A stretch of 64,000 bases of DNA from positions 1-64,000 of the forward strand of contig WGAI01000067.1 of the NCBI GenBank assembly GCA_015489175.1, written 5' to 3'. A model generated the notes under the pieces. It did no database searches, was not told where the DNA came from, and worked only from the letters and a program-made list of their open reading frames with translations. Position 1 is the stretch's first letter. Every line of letters begins with the position of its first letter. Both the position numbers and the translations under genes were made by a program. Positions 18,233-27,343 of the stretch are shown here, one piece after another. The DNA is from Caldifarciminota bacterium (GTDB lineage: Bacteria; Hydrothermota; Hydrothermia; B15-G9).

Positions 18233-19642
18233 ATGAACTCAACAGAAATTGAAAAAAACGGAGAGGCAAAAGTTTTATCGTGGTTGGCGTTAGGACTACT
18301 CATGTTAATAGAGCTTTTAGGCGTGTATCTTATTGCAATCAAAGAAATTAAATGGGGCATTTTCCTGTTCACTTTGCCGTTTGTGATAGGGATTATGCTT
18401 TATCTCTTCCTTAATCCCAAAATAGTTATGTTGTTTCTGGTCACAGTGGTTGCTGCTCTTCCTGTTCAGCGAGCTTTTTTCCCGATAGTCGTGCCCTCAC
18501 AACTTGTTTTCTTGCTGCTGTTGATGGCCACAGGGTCAATATTGTTGACATCATATCAGGAAATAATCGACGCCGGTTTCGGACGGAGTGTCGAGGATAA
18601 GCTTTTCATTTTGTTAGGTATAGTGTTGATTTTTTCCATCATAGTTAGCATAAGCAACGGCGATGATCCCAAAAACATCATGGTCATGGGGGTGCTCCAG
18701 TTTAATTACATCGGATATTTATGGGGAAGGGTTTATCTCAATGCGGAAAAGGACTGGAAAATCATCAAATACATCCTGCTTCTCTCCACATTCGCAGCCG
18801 GGTTTGAGCTTGCCTATCAGATGCCTGCCGCAAAATTTCACAATGTAGGCCGACTGCTCTTCCTTCAATCCTTTACGGTCTTCATTGCGTTCGTCATAGC
18901 TCTCAATGAGCTCGCTTTCGGAGTTAAAGGAACCCTCAAAACCATCTTCTATAATCTCGTTGCAATAGCAGCAATAGTCACCATCGTTATCTCGCTCAAC
19001 CGCACCATGTGGGTTATATTTGCGCTGTCCCTGTTTTGGCTCTATCTCCTGTGGAACTTTCTGTTAAAAATCTCCCTGAAACCGATAGTCAACAGTCTGG
19101 TTATGTGGACTCTGGCTATAATCATAACCGTTGCAGTGGGGCAGCTTGTATTCGGCTTCGACTTCCTGTTTTCACTGGTCAAACGAGTCTATACTTTTTC
19201 CAATCTCCAGCGCGATACTTCATTGATGGTCAGGAAGATAGACATAGGGCTTGTCAAGGATATAGTGCTCAGATCCCCGATATGGGGGCACGGCATTGGC
19301 AATGCTATGTGGCGCTACTGGCGGCATGCGGAGACATTTTTCATAGACAACGACTACATGGTTCTTTTGTGGCACTACGGCCTGTTTGGCACGCTGATAT
19401 TCCTGATCTTCTGGGTTTACAACCTGACAGTCATATTCAAGGGAATAAGATACGCCAGAGAAAGGGACATCAAGGTGCTCCTTTTGACGACATTCGCCGT
19501 CGGATCTTTGCTTATGATAAACGCTTTGACTGAAACAATTTACACGACACGCCCTCACATGCTCATCTACATGCTAATGGTCGGCATGTCGGTTTCGGTT
19601 GTCCGTAAAATGCAAATTCCTGCCAGCAAAGATGAGCATTGA
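18233..19642 (+). CDS. O-antigen ligase/polymerase-like membrane protein (Wzy_C family)
   Basis: Polytopic protein with PIWGHGIGNAMWRYWRHAETFFIDNDYMVLLWHYGLFGTLIFL, typical of Wzy_C. Start taken at MNSTEIEKNGEAKV, since the ORF-track N-terminus overlaps the divergent gene. Confidence 0.8.
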   Translation: MNSTEIEKNGEAKVLSWLALGLLMLIELLGVYLIAIKEIKWGIFLFTLPFVIGIMLYLFLNPKIVMLFLVTVVAALPVQRAFFPIVVPSQLVFLLLLMATGSILLTSYQEIIDAGFGRSVEDKLFILLGIVLIFSIIVSISNGDDPKNIMVMGVLQFNYIGYLWGRVYLNAEKDWKIIKYILLLSTFAAGFELAYQMPAAKFHNVGRLLFLQSFTVFIAFVIALNELAFGVKGTLKTIFYNLVAIAAIVTIVISLNRTMWVIFALSLFWLYLLWNFLLKISLKPIVNSLVMWTLAIIITVAVGQLVFGFDFLFSLVKRVYTFSNLQRDTSLMVRKIDIGLVKDIVLRSPIWGHGIGNAMWRYWRHAETFFIDNDYMVLLWHYGLFGTLIFLIFWVYNLTVIFKGIRYARERDIKVLLLTTFAVGSLLMINALTETIYTTRPHMLIYMLMVGMSVSVVRKMQIPASKDEH

Positions 19643-20845
19643 AAGTGTCACGATCAGCATGATTGTGTAGCTGATGAAAGAGGCGACAGCCGCCCCCAGT
19701 ATCCCCATCCGAGGGATGAGAATGAAGTTAAGCACGATGTTTGTCATAAACCCTGTAGCTGATGATATGGTGTTCACCCACGGCTTGCCCACCGCTATGA
19801 AATAGTGCGCCAGAAAGCTGTTTGTCGAAAGCACCATCGTCGCCCACACGATCACGACTATAGACGGAATTGAGGGTATGTATTTTCTGCCGAATGTTAT
19901 GACCGTGAACGGATTTGCAATCAGCGTAAAGATCACCCCGCCGATTATGAGTATCAACATGGATGGAGCGCCGTATATGAAAACGGTTTTGAGACTCCTT
20001 GTCTTGACCAGAATGGGCAATAGCGCTTGGTTGATGCTGTTCGTGAATATCTTGATGCCGTCACCTACGAGCGAGGCTATCGAATAGTATCCCACTGCCT
20101 TTTTATCTAACAGGTAGCCGATTATCAATATATCACTTTTGAGCACCATGAACCACAGAATGTTATGCAGGTGTAACCAAAAGGTGTATGAGACCATCGA
20201 CTTGAGGAGTTTCCAATCCAATTTGATTTTGATGGTTAGCCACTTCCTCACAATCCAGATGGCTGCGACCGATATCAGAAACATGGCTGTCGTGCCGCTC
20301 GACAGTGCTGCGAGAGGAGTTTTCAAGCTGAAGATGCCCATAAGTATCACTATGAGCAGGAGTTTGACGAAGGTGCCGGATGTGTTTAGGAGCGCAAACT
20401 TATCAACGCTGCCTATGGCCTGAAGGTATGCCGAGTTTATGTAGAAAAGGATTAACAAAAACAGCTGTAAAGCAGCCACGAGGGAGATTGCATACGGCAG
20501 ATGATAAATGCCCCTCAACGCTATGGCATTCACAACACCACCTGAAACGCCCAACAGGATGGACAGCCAGAACATGGAGTCCAACAGATTTTTCCTGTCA
20601 ACTTTGCCGTAGAAATACACAACCGATACTGCGAGGCTGAGGTGAAAAAACCTGCTCAATGTGTCCGTCATGCTGCGTGCGAGCGAATAAAGTCCTTGAT
20701 CCCTGACGCTCATAAATCTCGCAATCAATATCAGGGACAGGAAACCGGCTGCCACCCGCGCATAGTTAAGAACTACCACCGAGGCAAAGTATTTCAACTT
20801 TTTCGATTTTATTTTCGGCAGCGACATCCTCTTATCCTTAGGCAA
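19574..20845 (-). CDS. Polysaccharide biosynthesis flippase (MOP/Wzx-like)
   Basis: YFASVVVLNYARVAAGFLSLILIARFMSVRDQGLYSLA; ~12 TM polytopic Wzx/MVF-type sequence. Confidence 0.88.
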   Translation of the reverse strand: MPKDKRMSLPKIKSKKLKYFASVVVLNYARVAAGFLSLILIARFMSVRDQGLYSLARSMTDTLSRFFHLSLAVSVVYFYGKVDRKNLLDSMFWLSILLGVSGGVVNAIALRGIYHLPYAISLVAALQLFLLILFYINSAYLQAIGSVDKFALLNTSGTFVKLLLIVILMGIFSLKTPLAALSSGTTAMFLISVAAIWIVRKWLTIKIKLDWKLLKSMVSYTFWLHLHNILWFMVLKSDILIIGYLLDKKAVGYYSIASLVGDGIKIFTNSINQALLPILVKTRSLKTVFIYGAPSMLILIIGGVIFTLIANPFTVITFGRKYIPSIPSIVVIVWATMVLSTNSFLAHYFIAVGKPWVNTISSATGFMTNIVLNFILIPRMGILGAAVASFISYTIMLIVTLSMLIFAGRNLHFTDNRNRHADH

Positions 20846-21038
20846 AGTCGGACTCCCAAAGCCATATTAAAGGGAAAACATCAACTCACTGTTTGCTGTT
20901 TCAGCCTGAAATTATACTGTGAAGGTAAGTATGCAGGCTTTCACTATATCGCAATGAAAAATTCACCGATAGATCCACATGCGTGGCACATGATGTATCA
21001 TTTAAAGGATACTTGAAATTTTAATCCTTCCTTATTTG

Positions 21039-21263
21039 CTAACCTCCTTTTTGCTGGACTATATAACTTCCTTGTAAGCGGGATTTGGGGCCGCTTGATG
21101 TGTATATCTGCAATCGCCTCATTAGATACGACCTGTTAAAACCGGTTATCTGCACGAGAGAGTCCAATATGGTGCTCTTCTCCTTCTTCGTAGCGTTAGG
21201 ATACTTCCTTGCCATCTTTGCCGTTATAATCTTCTAACATACATTTGGAAGCTATCTTTTCAT
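21039..21263 (-). pseudogene. N-terminal fragment of the same transposase family
   Basis: MKR*LPNVC*KIITAKMARKYPNATKKEKSTILDSLVQITGFNRSYLMRRLQ… : transposase N-terminus with two in-frame stops, SD GGAGG upstream, rest of the gene absent. Confidence 0.7.
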
Positions 21264-21463
21264 AGGTGGGACCTCCTTCCTTTGGGTTTTTGGAGTGGAT
21301 TTTTCCGGCCCGAAGGAATGGGGTTCAACATATTCAAGCCTCTTTCGAGTTCCACAATTCGTGGTTCTTCCTTTTCATTTTGCATACTTTTTGTGATGTT
21401 TCTCGGCCTATGGAAATTAGCTTGCCTAAGGGTTAAAATTTTAAAAAACAAGGAGAATGGGAT

Positions 21464-21898
21464 ATGCAAGGTGTAGGTCAAAAATTAGAGCAAATTTTGA
21501 GAAGCCTCGAGGAGATGGTTCCCGATGTTGAGGCTATAGTTGTTATAAATGACGAAGGATTGGTCCTTGCTTCATCGGTGCCCCTTGGTTTGGATGAGGA
21601 CCGAATAGCTGCAATGGCCACCGTTGCACTCTCTTTAAGTGAGAGGACGATGCGCGAGCTTGATAGGGGCAATTGGGATCATGTTATCATAAGTGGCGAG
21701 AAAGGTATGCTTGTGGTCTATGCTCTTAGCGGTTCACCTGGTGCAATAGCTGTGCTTGCGTCCAGAGAGGCTAAGACTGGAATGATTTTATACCTCCTGA
21801 GGAAGATCGGGGTTGAAATCGTCAATGTGCTTGAAGGGAGAGAGGAAGCAGGAGCCTCTGGGATAGAAGGCACTAATGTAAATCTTCCACCGCTGTAA
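21464..21898 (+). CDS. Roadblock/LC7 domain protein (MglB-like)
   Basis: LEEMVPDVEAIVVINDEGLVLASSVPLGLDEDRIAAMATVALSLSERTMRELDRG…LASREAKTGMILYLLRK. Confidence 0.88.
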   Translation: MQGVGQKLEQILRSLEEMVPDVEAIVVINDEGLVLASSVPLGLDEDRIAAMATVALSLSERTMRELDRGNWDHVIISGEKGMLVVYALSGSPGAIAVLASREAKTGMILYLLRKIGVEIVNVLEGREEAGASGIEGTNVNLPPL

Positions 21899-21914
21899 CA
21901 TAGGCAAGATTTAA

Positions 21915-22673
21915 ATGAAGTTTATCTGTGGAATCATCTCTTTCGTATTAGGTGCAATTTTTGGCAGTTTCGCGAATGTCCTTATCTACCGTATTCCGCG
22001 CGGAGAATCCATCGTCTTCCCCGGCTCCCATTGTCCCGTTTGTGGGCATCCCCTATCTTGGAAAGACAATATCCCTTTGATTTCGTATATTCTTTTGAGA
22101 GGTAGATGTAGGTATTGTGGAGCTAAAATCTCGTTGCGTTACCCGTTAGTCGAGTTCACGATGGCGGTTCTCTTCACGATCGGCTTTTTGATCACGGGCC
22201 TGCATGTGCAGCTCCTATTCGTATGGACAGCTTTCTTCTTGTTACTGGTTATCTCATGGATAGATGTGGATCATGGGATTGTCCCCGACGAGCTCACCAT
22301 TGCCGGTGTCGTCATAGGATTGGTTGGACATGCATTGCTTGGCGTTCCGAGTTTGTTGACATCGCTCTGGGGATTGGCTGTTGCCCTTGTGCTGGGATTT
22401 AGTGTTAGATTCCTGGGCAGGGTGTTATCAGGGAGGGAGGCCTTTGGAGAGGGGGATATAACCACCCTTTCTATGATCGGTGCACTTCTCGGAGCTGATT
22501 ATGTATTTGCCGGGATATTCCTTGGTTCCATCGTAGGCCTTATTTTTATTGCAGGTTACTATCTTGTGAGGCGGGAACTGAGCAGGGAAGTGAAGTTTTG
22601 CCCATTTATCTTTGCGAGCGTTGTGATTTACTTCCTTGTAAGCTGGTGCTGCAACATATTTTATATAATCTGA
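21915..22673 (+). CDS. pilD: Prepilin peptidase (A24)
   Basis: GSFANVLIYRIPRGESIVFPGSHCPVCGHPLSWKDNIPLISYILLRGRCRYCGAKIS (two CxxC pairs); WIDVDHGIVPDELT and FGEGDITTLSMIGA catalytic Asp regions. Confidence 0.95.
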   Translation: MKFICGIISFVLGAIFGSFANVLIYRIPRGESIVFPGSHCPVCGHPLSWKDNIPLISYILLRGRCRYCGAKISLRYPLVEFTMAVLFTIGFLITGLHVQLLFVWTAFFLLLVISWIDVDHGIVPDELTIAGVVIGLVGHALLGVPSLLTSLWGLAVALVLGFSVRFLGRVLSGREAFGEGDITTLSMIGALLGADYVFAGIFLGSIVGLIFIAGYYLVRRELSREVKFCPFIFASVVIYFLVSWCCNIFYII

Positions 22674-22727
22674 ATTCGTTGAATTAGCTTGACTTTTACA
22701 AATTGTTGAGATATCATAGCAAAGGAA

Positions 22728-24542
22728 ATGTGGACACAAGCAGAGAGAAGGGCTCTAAGATATATAGCAACAGGGGAATACGATAAGGCCATCTCCGAAT
22801 ATCAGAAATTGCTGTCTGAGGTCGGAGATGACCCGGATATTTATAATGCCATAGGGGATCTGTATATCAAGAAAAAGGATACGCAGAAAGCTGTTGAAGC
22901 CTACCAGAAAGCAATTGAACTATATGAGAAAGATAACCTTGTAGAGAACGCCATTGCAGTAGCTCGAAAGGCTCTCCGTTACGACGAATCCAACAAATAC
23001 CTCTACCTTACGCTGTCTGAACTCTATGCACAGGTGGGAAGACATGACGAGGCTCTCGGTTACCTCTCGGCGTTCCTCGATAAAGGGGTTGAGCAACAGG
23101 ATGTGCAGAGACTGCAGCTGGTTTTTAAGGATATTGCTTCCTCCATTTCCAAGGATATGGAGCGTCAGAAGAGGTTTGAGAGGCTGTTCGAGAAGTTTCG
23201 TAAAATTATAGAAGAGTTAGGTGAGCTGAGTCTTGAGGAAGCCCAAAAGTCAGGTGGCGAGAGCATTAAATTTGACAAAGAAACTGGAAAGTTCAGAAAG
23301 ACAGATGGTAAGGTGGTGCAGTTCGAGCAGCCTTCGGAAGAAGTGCCTGAACCCAAACAGGAAACGCCGGCTGAGTTGTCCGAAGAAGAGCTTGGGAAAC
23401 TCGCCGAATGGCCTTCTGAGGAAGTTGAGCAAAAGGTGTGGCAGGAAAGCGAAACACCGACCCAGCCCGCTCAAACTGGCAGTCAGGCCGCGGAACCATG
23501 GGAATACGGCAGCGAGGGCATGGAGTTAGCTCAACAGGAGGTTAAGCCGCCGAAACATGAGGCTGTTCAGGAACCCCTTGTTGAAGTCCCTGAACATATC
23601 GAGGAGGTAACATCAGCCGCCAAAGAGAAACCCTCTGTCGAGTTTCCTGAATTGGAGGAGGCTCTGGAGATCGGGGATCAGTTTGGAGCTGAGGAAACTC
23701 CGCAGCAACAGGCTGCCGCAGTTCAAGAGCCTTCCGAAAAATCTGTCAGCGAAGATCTGGATGCCATCCTTGACAATCTCAACGAAATTCTGGAAGAAGA
23801 CATGAGCAAGCCTCAGGAGCAGCCAACTGCCACACAGGGGGGGGCGGAAATCGGCGATGTAGAGATGCCTTTTGAAGAGCTGCTGGCGCCACCTGCCGAA
23901 CAGACGCCAATAATTGAACAAACTCAGGCTATCCAGCCCGAACCGACGCCTCAGGAACAACCGATATTTCAGGAACCTGTGACCGAACCTGTCGAAAAAC
24001 TGTCACCGGTTGAGGCCTTCCTGAGATCAACCAAAGAGAAGGAGGTAAAACGCAAGAAGGCCTTCCTTGAGGAGATCAGAAAAGTCCCATCAGCAGGGTA
24101 TTCCCTTCTGTCTATTCTTCAGGATATAAGCTCATATTTGTCATCGTCGTCTCCGTTGTATTATCCCAATCTTGATCCTGCTGAATTTGGCCGCATCCTT
24201 ATGAATATGAAGCTCTACGATGAAGCTTTCCGCCAGTTCCAGAAAGCTTTGCTATATATGAAGCCTTCTGACAAGGCATCGAACATACTGGAAATAACTA
24301 AGTTCGCCGGCATGGCACTTTTTTATGCCCGAAAATACAGGCTGGCCATTAAACAGTTCGAGAGAGCACTAAAGTTGAACAGTCGCGATCCGGAATTGCA
24401 TTATCTGGTCGGCGTGTGTTATGAGCATCTCGGAGATTACAGAAAAGCGCTTGAGGCTTACGAAAACGCATATCTCATAGATGTTGATTTTCGAGATGTG
24501 GCTGAACGGATAAAATCGCTTTCACTCATAGAAAGGAGATGA
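22728..24542 (+). CDS. TPR protein with P/E/Q-rich central linker
   Basis: N-terminal TPRs (YDKAISEYQKLLSEVGDDPDIYNAIGDLYIKKKDTQKAVEAYQKAIELYEK), acidic/proline-rich middle, C-terminal TPRs (YRLAIKQFERALKLNSRDPELHYLVGVCYEHLGDYRKALEAYENAYLID). Confidence 0.85.
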   Translation: MWTQAERRALRYIATGEYDKAISEYQKLLSEVGDDPDIYNAIGDLYIKKKDTQKAVEAYQKAIELYEKDNLVENAIAVARKALRYDESNKYLYLTLSELYAQVGRHDEALGYLSAFLDKGVEQQDVQRLQLVFKDIASSISKDMERQKRFERLFEKFRKIIEELGELSLEEAQKSGGESIKFDKETGKFRKTDGKVVQFEQPSEEVPEPKQETPAELSEEELGKLAEWPSEEVEQKVWQESETPTQPAQTGSQAAEPWEYGSEGMELAQQEVKPPKHEAVQEPLVEVPEHIEEVTSAAKEKPSVEFPELEEALEIGDQFGAEETPQQQAAAVQEPSEKSVSEDLDAILDNLNEILEEDMSKPQEQPTATQGGAEIGDVEMPFEELLAPPAEQTPIIEQTQAIQPEPTPQEQPIFQEPVTEPVEKLSPVEAFLRSTKEKEVKRKKAFLEEIRKVPSAGYSLLSILQDISSYLSSSSPLYYPNLDPAEFGRILMNMKLYDEAFRQFQKALLYMKPSDKASNILEITKFAGMALFYARKYRLAIKQFERALKLNSRDPELHYLVGVCYEHLGDYRKALEAYENAYLIDVDFRDVAERIKSLSLIERR

Positions 24543-24545
24543 GAC

Positions 24546-25685
24546 ATGCCGTCTCTGGCAGAAGTCCTTATAGGTAAGGGTATTTTTACAAAGGAACAGT
24601 TGACCGAAACCCTTAAGGCATTTAGAGGTTCAGGTAAGTCATTTGAAGAGATACTTGTTGAATCGGGACTTATGGACGATAGGAAATTGGTGGAACTCAT
24701 ACTTGCGGTTACTCCTTACAAGTATGTGAACCTCAAAGAATTGGAGATAGATCGCTCAGCCATTAAGCTGATACCTGTGGATATTGCTGAAAGGTTTCTG
24801 GTTTTCCCGATAGCGAAGTCCGGAGATTACCTCTCCTTAGCCATGGCAAATCCCATCGGTAAAGAGGTCTATGATGTTGTGACAAGACTTTCTAACTTGA
24901 AAATCATCCCGTTTGTGGCGAGCATAAGCGATATAAAGTGGGCCGTTGAGCGTTATTACCGCGGAAAAGAAGATGTTGAAAAGGAAGTTGAGCCTGCCTT
25001 TGAAGGGCTTATCATCCATGAAGGGAACAAATTTGCTGTCTCAGTCGCCCGTGATGTGTTAAACCATAAGAAAAAGGGCATCATCATTTTCTATGGGCCC
25101 GAAGGTGTCGGTAAAACATCGCTTTTGAGGGCAGTTTACGACGCACTCGAAAAGTCCGACATGAAAGGCAGGTTTTACAATCCGACCACATTCAAAGCTT
25201 CATACAACGACGCAAAAGTTGATGGGGCTCTTAGATTTTTCTTGAGAGAGTTAGGCATCGTTGATATTTTGCTTTTTGATGACATCGATGGCCTTTACGG
25301 AGAGAAGGAGGTCTGCCAATCAGTCGGTTATGTTGTTGAAGAGCTTGTTGATAGCGGCAGAAGTGTGTTTTTGACGCTTTCCGGAGGGCTTGAGAGCATT
25401 CAGATGGCCGGAAACATAAAACTGAGAAACTTGATGGAGGGTGGGCTTTTAGTGCCTATAACGCCTCCTGACAAGAATGTGATGCTGAAAATACTCGTTA
25501 AGATATCAAAAGAAGAAAATGTGAATATTTCAGATGAAGTTTTAAAATTTATAGTCGATAAAGCAGGCTCCAATTTGAGGCGGCTGAGAGGGGCCATTGT
25601 GCAGCTGAAATCTCTTGAGGAATATGCAGGAAAAAGGATACCCGATGAAGTTGCTAAAAGCATAGTGAGGAGGTATTTAACCTGA
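24546..25685 (+). CDS. GspE/PilB N-terminal (MshEN-like) domain fused to DnaA/Hda-like AAA+ ATPase
   Basis: aa ~1-140 resemble a GspE/PilB N-domain. Then Walker A GPEGVGKTSLL, Walker B VDILLFDDIDGL and a DnaA domain-III-like end, NVNISDEVLKFIVDKAGSNLRRLRGAIVQLKSLEEY. Confidence 0.8.
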   Translation: MPSLAEVLIGKGIFTKEQLTETLKAFRGSGKSFEEILVESGLMDDRKLVELILAVTPYKYVNLKELEIDRSAIKLIPVDIAERFLVFPIAKSGDYLSLAMANPIGKEVYDVVTRLSNLKIIPFVASISDIKWAVERYYRGKEDVEKEVEPAFEGLIIHEGNKFAVSVARDVLNHKKKGIIIFYGPEGVGKTSLLRAVYDALEKSDMKGRFYNPTTFKASYNDAKVDGALRFFLRELGIVDILLFDDIDGLYGEKEVCQSVGYVVEELVDSGRSVFLTLSGGLESIQMAGNIKLRNLMEGGLLVPITPPDKNVMLKILVKISKEENVNISDEVLKFIVDKAGSNLRRLRGAIVQLKSLEEYAGKRIPDEVAKSIVRRYLT

Positions 25686-25686
25686 T

Positions 25687-27333
25687 ATGCTTGGTCTATC
25701 GCTAAAGAGAAGGAAGAAAAATAAGGCAGGAGTTGGGCTCGATCTGGGCAGCAGATTTATAAAACTTGCTGTCCTGGAGAAACGGGGGTCCAGCTTTGAG
25801 TTAAAGAAATATGCTATCGAGGAGATACCTGCTGAGAGCATAGTTGGTAAGGAAATCATGGACAGGCAGGCAGTTGTGGAAACACTTGCTTCACTTGTGG
25901 AGCAGCACGGCCTTGAGGGCGAATTTGTAACTTTCAACATGGCTGGCAAAGGCGTGATGTTGCGTAGAATCACGGTCCCGAAACAGGATCCGAAAGCGCT
26001 TGCTGAATCCATCGAGAGGTATTTGACAGAGAACATACCGTTCGATCTCGCTGATGTGATATGGGATTACAAAATCCTACCCTCAACGGGAACCGAGGAG
26101 GAGATGGACCTTCTGCTTGCCGCTGTCAGAAACGACACGGTTTACTCCATGATCGACATCGTCAAGGAAGCAGGACTTCAGATAGGCGGTATCGACCTCG
26201 ATCCTATTGCCATAGAACATACTATGGCAATAAACGAGTATCTCAACGGGGAAGGCGACATATTCGTTTTCCACATAGGTTATGAGAACACGGAGGTGAT
26301 CCTTTTCCGGGATGGCCTTTTTTACGCTTACCGTGACATACCAATTGCCACAAAGATTTACACAGAGGCCATTATGAGATATCTCGATCTCACATTTGAG
26401 CGTGCAATACCCGTTCTGATAGGGACCGAGATCGAAGGGGCTGAATATGAGGAAGCGATGGGGGTTGTGAGATCTATCAACGAAAGACTTGTCGATCAGA
26501 TAGATAGGCTGTTCCCGACATTGATTTCGCCGGATGAACTTGAAAAACCGCGCGCCATATACCTGACAGGCGGAGGTGCATGGATCATCGGACTCAGGGA
26601 TTTCTTGCAGGATCACTATCAGCTTGCTGTTGACATAGTCGATCCGCTCTTGCAGTTGTCCTATGATACTGAGCTTTTCGGTGAGGAAGACACTCAACAT
26701 ATCTCCCCTATTCTCACAGTTGCAATCGGACTTGCGCTCAAACAGCTTGGTAACGCCACCATCGACCTCGCTCTGTCTCCCGTAGAGGAGAGAAGGGTTG
26801 AGGAAAAGAAGAAAATAAAGATAGGCCTTGAACCGATAGTCGGTGTTTTGAGTGCGGCCGGTCTGGCTGCTTACATTGGCCTGACTTACATGGGACAGGT
26901 ATCCAGAATTAAAGAGCTTAACCGGGAAATCGCTGAGACAAGGGGTAAAATACAGGCTCTTAAACAAAAGGTTGATGAGTTGCAGCAATATGAGGAAAAG
27001 AAAAAAGAGGTGGAGGCCAAGCTTGGAGTGATTGAGGAAGTTGCAAAAGGTAGGTTTTTTCAGGTTAGGATAATGGATGAGCTGAATCGTGTCATGCCGG
27101 ACGGTGTGTGGATAACAGAACTTTCGGAAACTGGCGGCGGATCTGATCAAGTTACCATAACGCTTAAAGGAGGAGCAGTGCAGCCATTTGATGTCACGGA
27201 GTTTATGAGGAGTCTCGAGGATTCTCCGATTTTCAGCAATGTTGAACTTGTCTCAGTGGAACAGTCACATACAGAAACTGAAGTCTATACATCTTTTCAA
27301 TTGAAGTTCACCGCTTCTAACATAGGGAAATAG
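25687..27333 (+). CDS. PilM-PilN fusion, T4P inner-membrane alignment protein
   Basis: N-terminal actin-like PilM (VGLDLGSRFIKLAVLEKRG…IYLTGGGAWIIGLRDFL). Then a single TM (PIVGVLSAAGLAAYIGLTYMG), coiled coil and PilN-like ferredoxin fold (IMDELNRVMPDGVWITELSETGG). Confidence 0.88.
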   Translation: MLGLSLKRRKKNKAGVGLDLGSRFIKLAVLEKRGSSFELKKYAIEEIPAESIVGKEIMDRQAVVETLASLVEQHGLEGEFVTFNMAGKGVMLRRITVPKQDPKALAESIERYLTENIPFDLADVIWDYKILPSTGTEEEMDLLLAAVRNDTVYSMIDIVKEAGLQIGGIDLDPIAIEHTMAINEYLNGEGDIFVFHIGYENTEVILFRDGLFYAYRDIPIATKIYTEAIMRYLDLTFERAIPVLIGTEIEGAEYEEAMGVVRSINERLVDQIDRLFPTLISPDELEKPRAIYLTGGGAWIIGLRDFLQDHYQLAVDIVDPLLQLSYDTELFGEEDTQHISPILTVAIGLALKQLGNATIDLALSPVEERRVEEKKKIKIGLEPIVGVLSAAGLAAYIGLTYMGQVSRIKELNREIAETRGKIQALKQKVDELQQYEEKKKEVEAKLGVIEEVAKGRFFQVRIMDELNRVMPDGVWITELSETGGGSDQVTITLKGGAVQPFDVTEFMRSLEDSPIFSNVELVSVEQSHTETEVYTSFQLKFTASNIGK

Positions 27334-27343
27334 GGGGGAAACC

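Noticed and set aside
26083-27150. 355-aa minus-strand ORF
   Set aside because: Antisense to the PilM-PilN fusion; low-quality His/Tyr/Leu-rich sequence with no motif.
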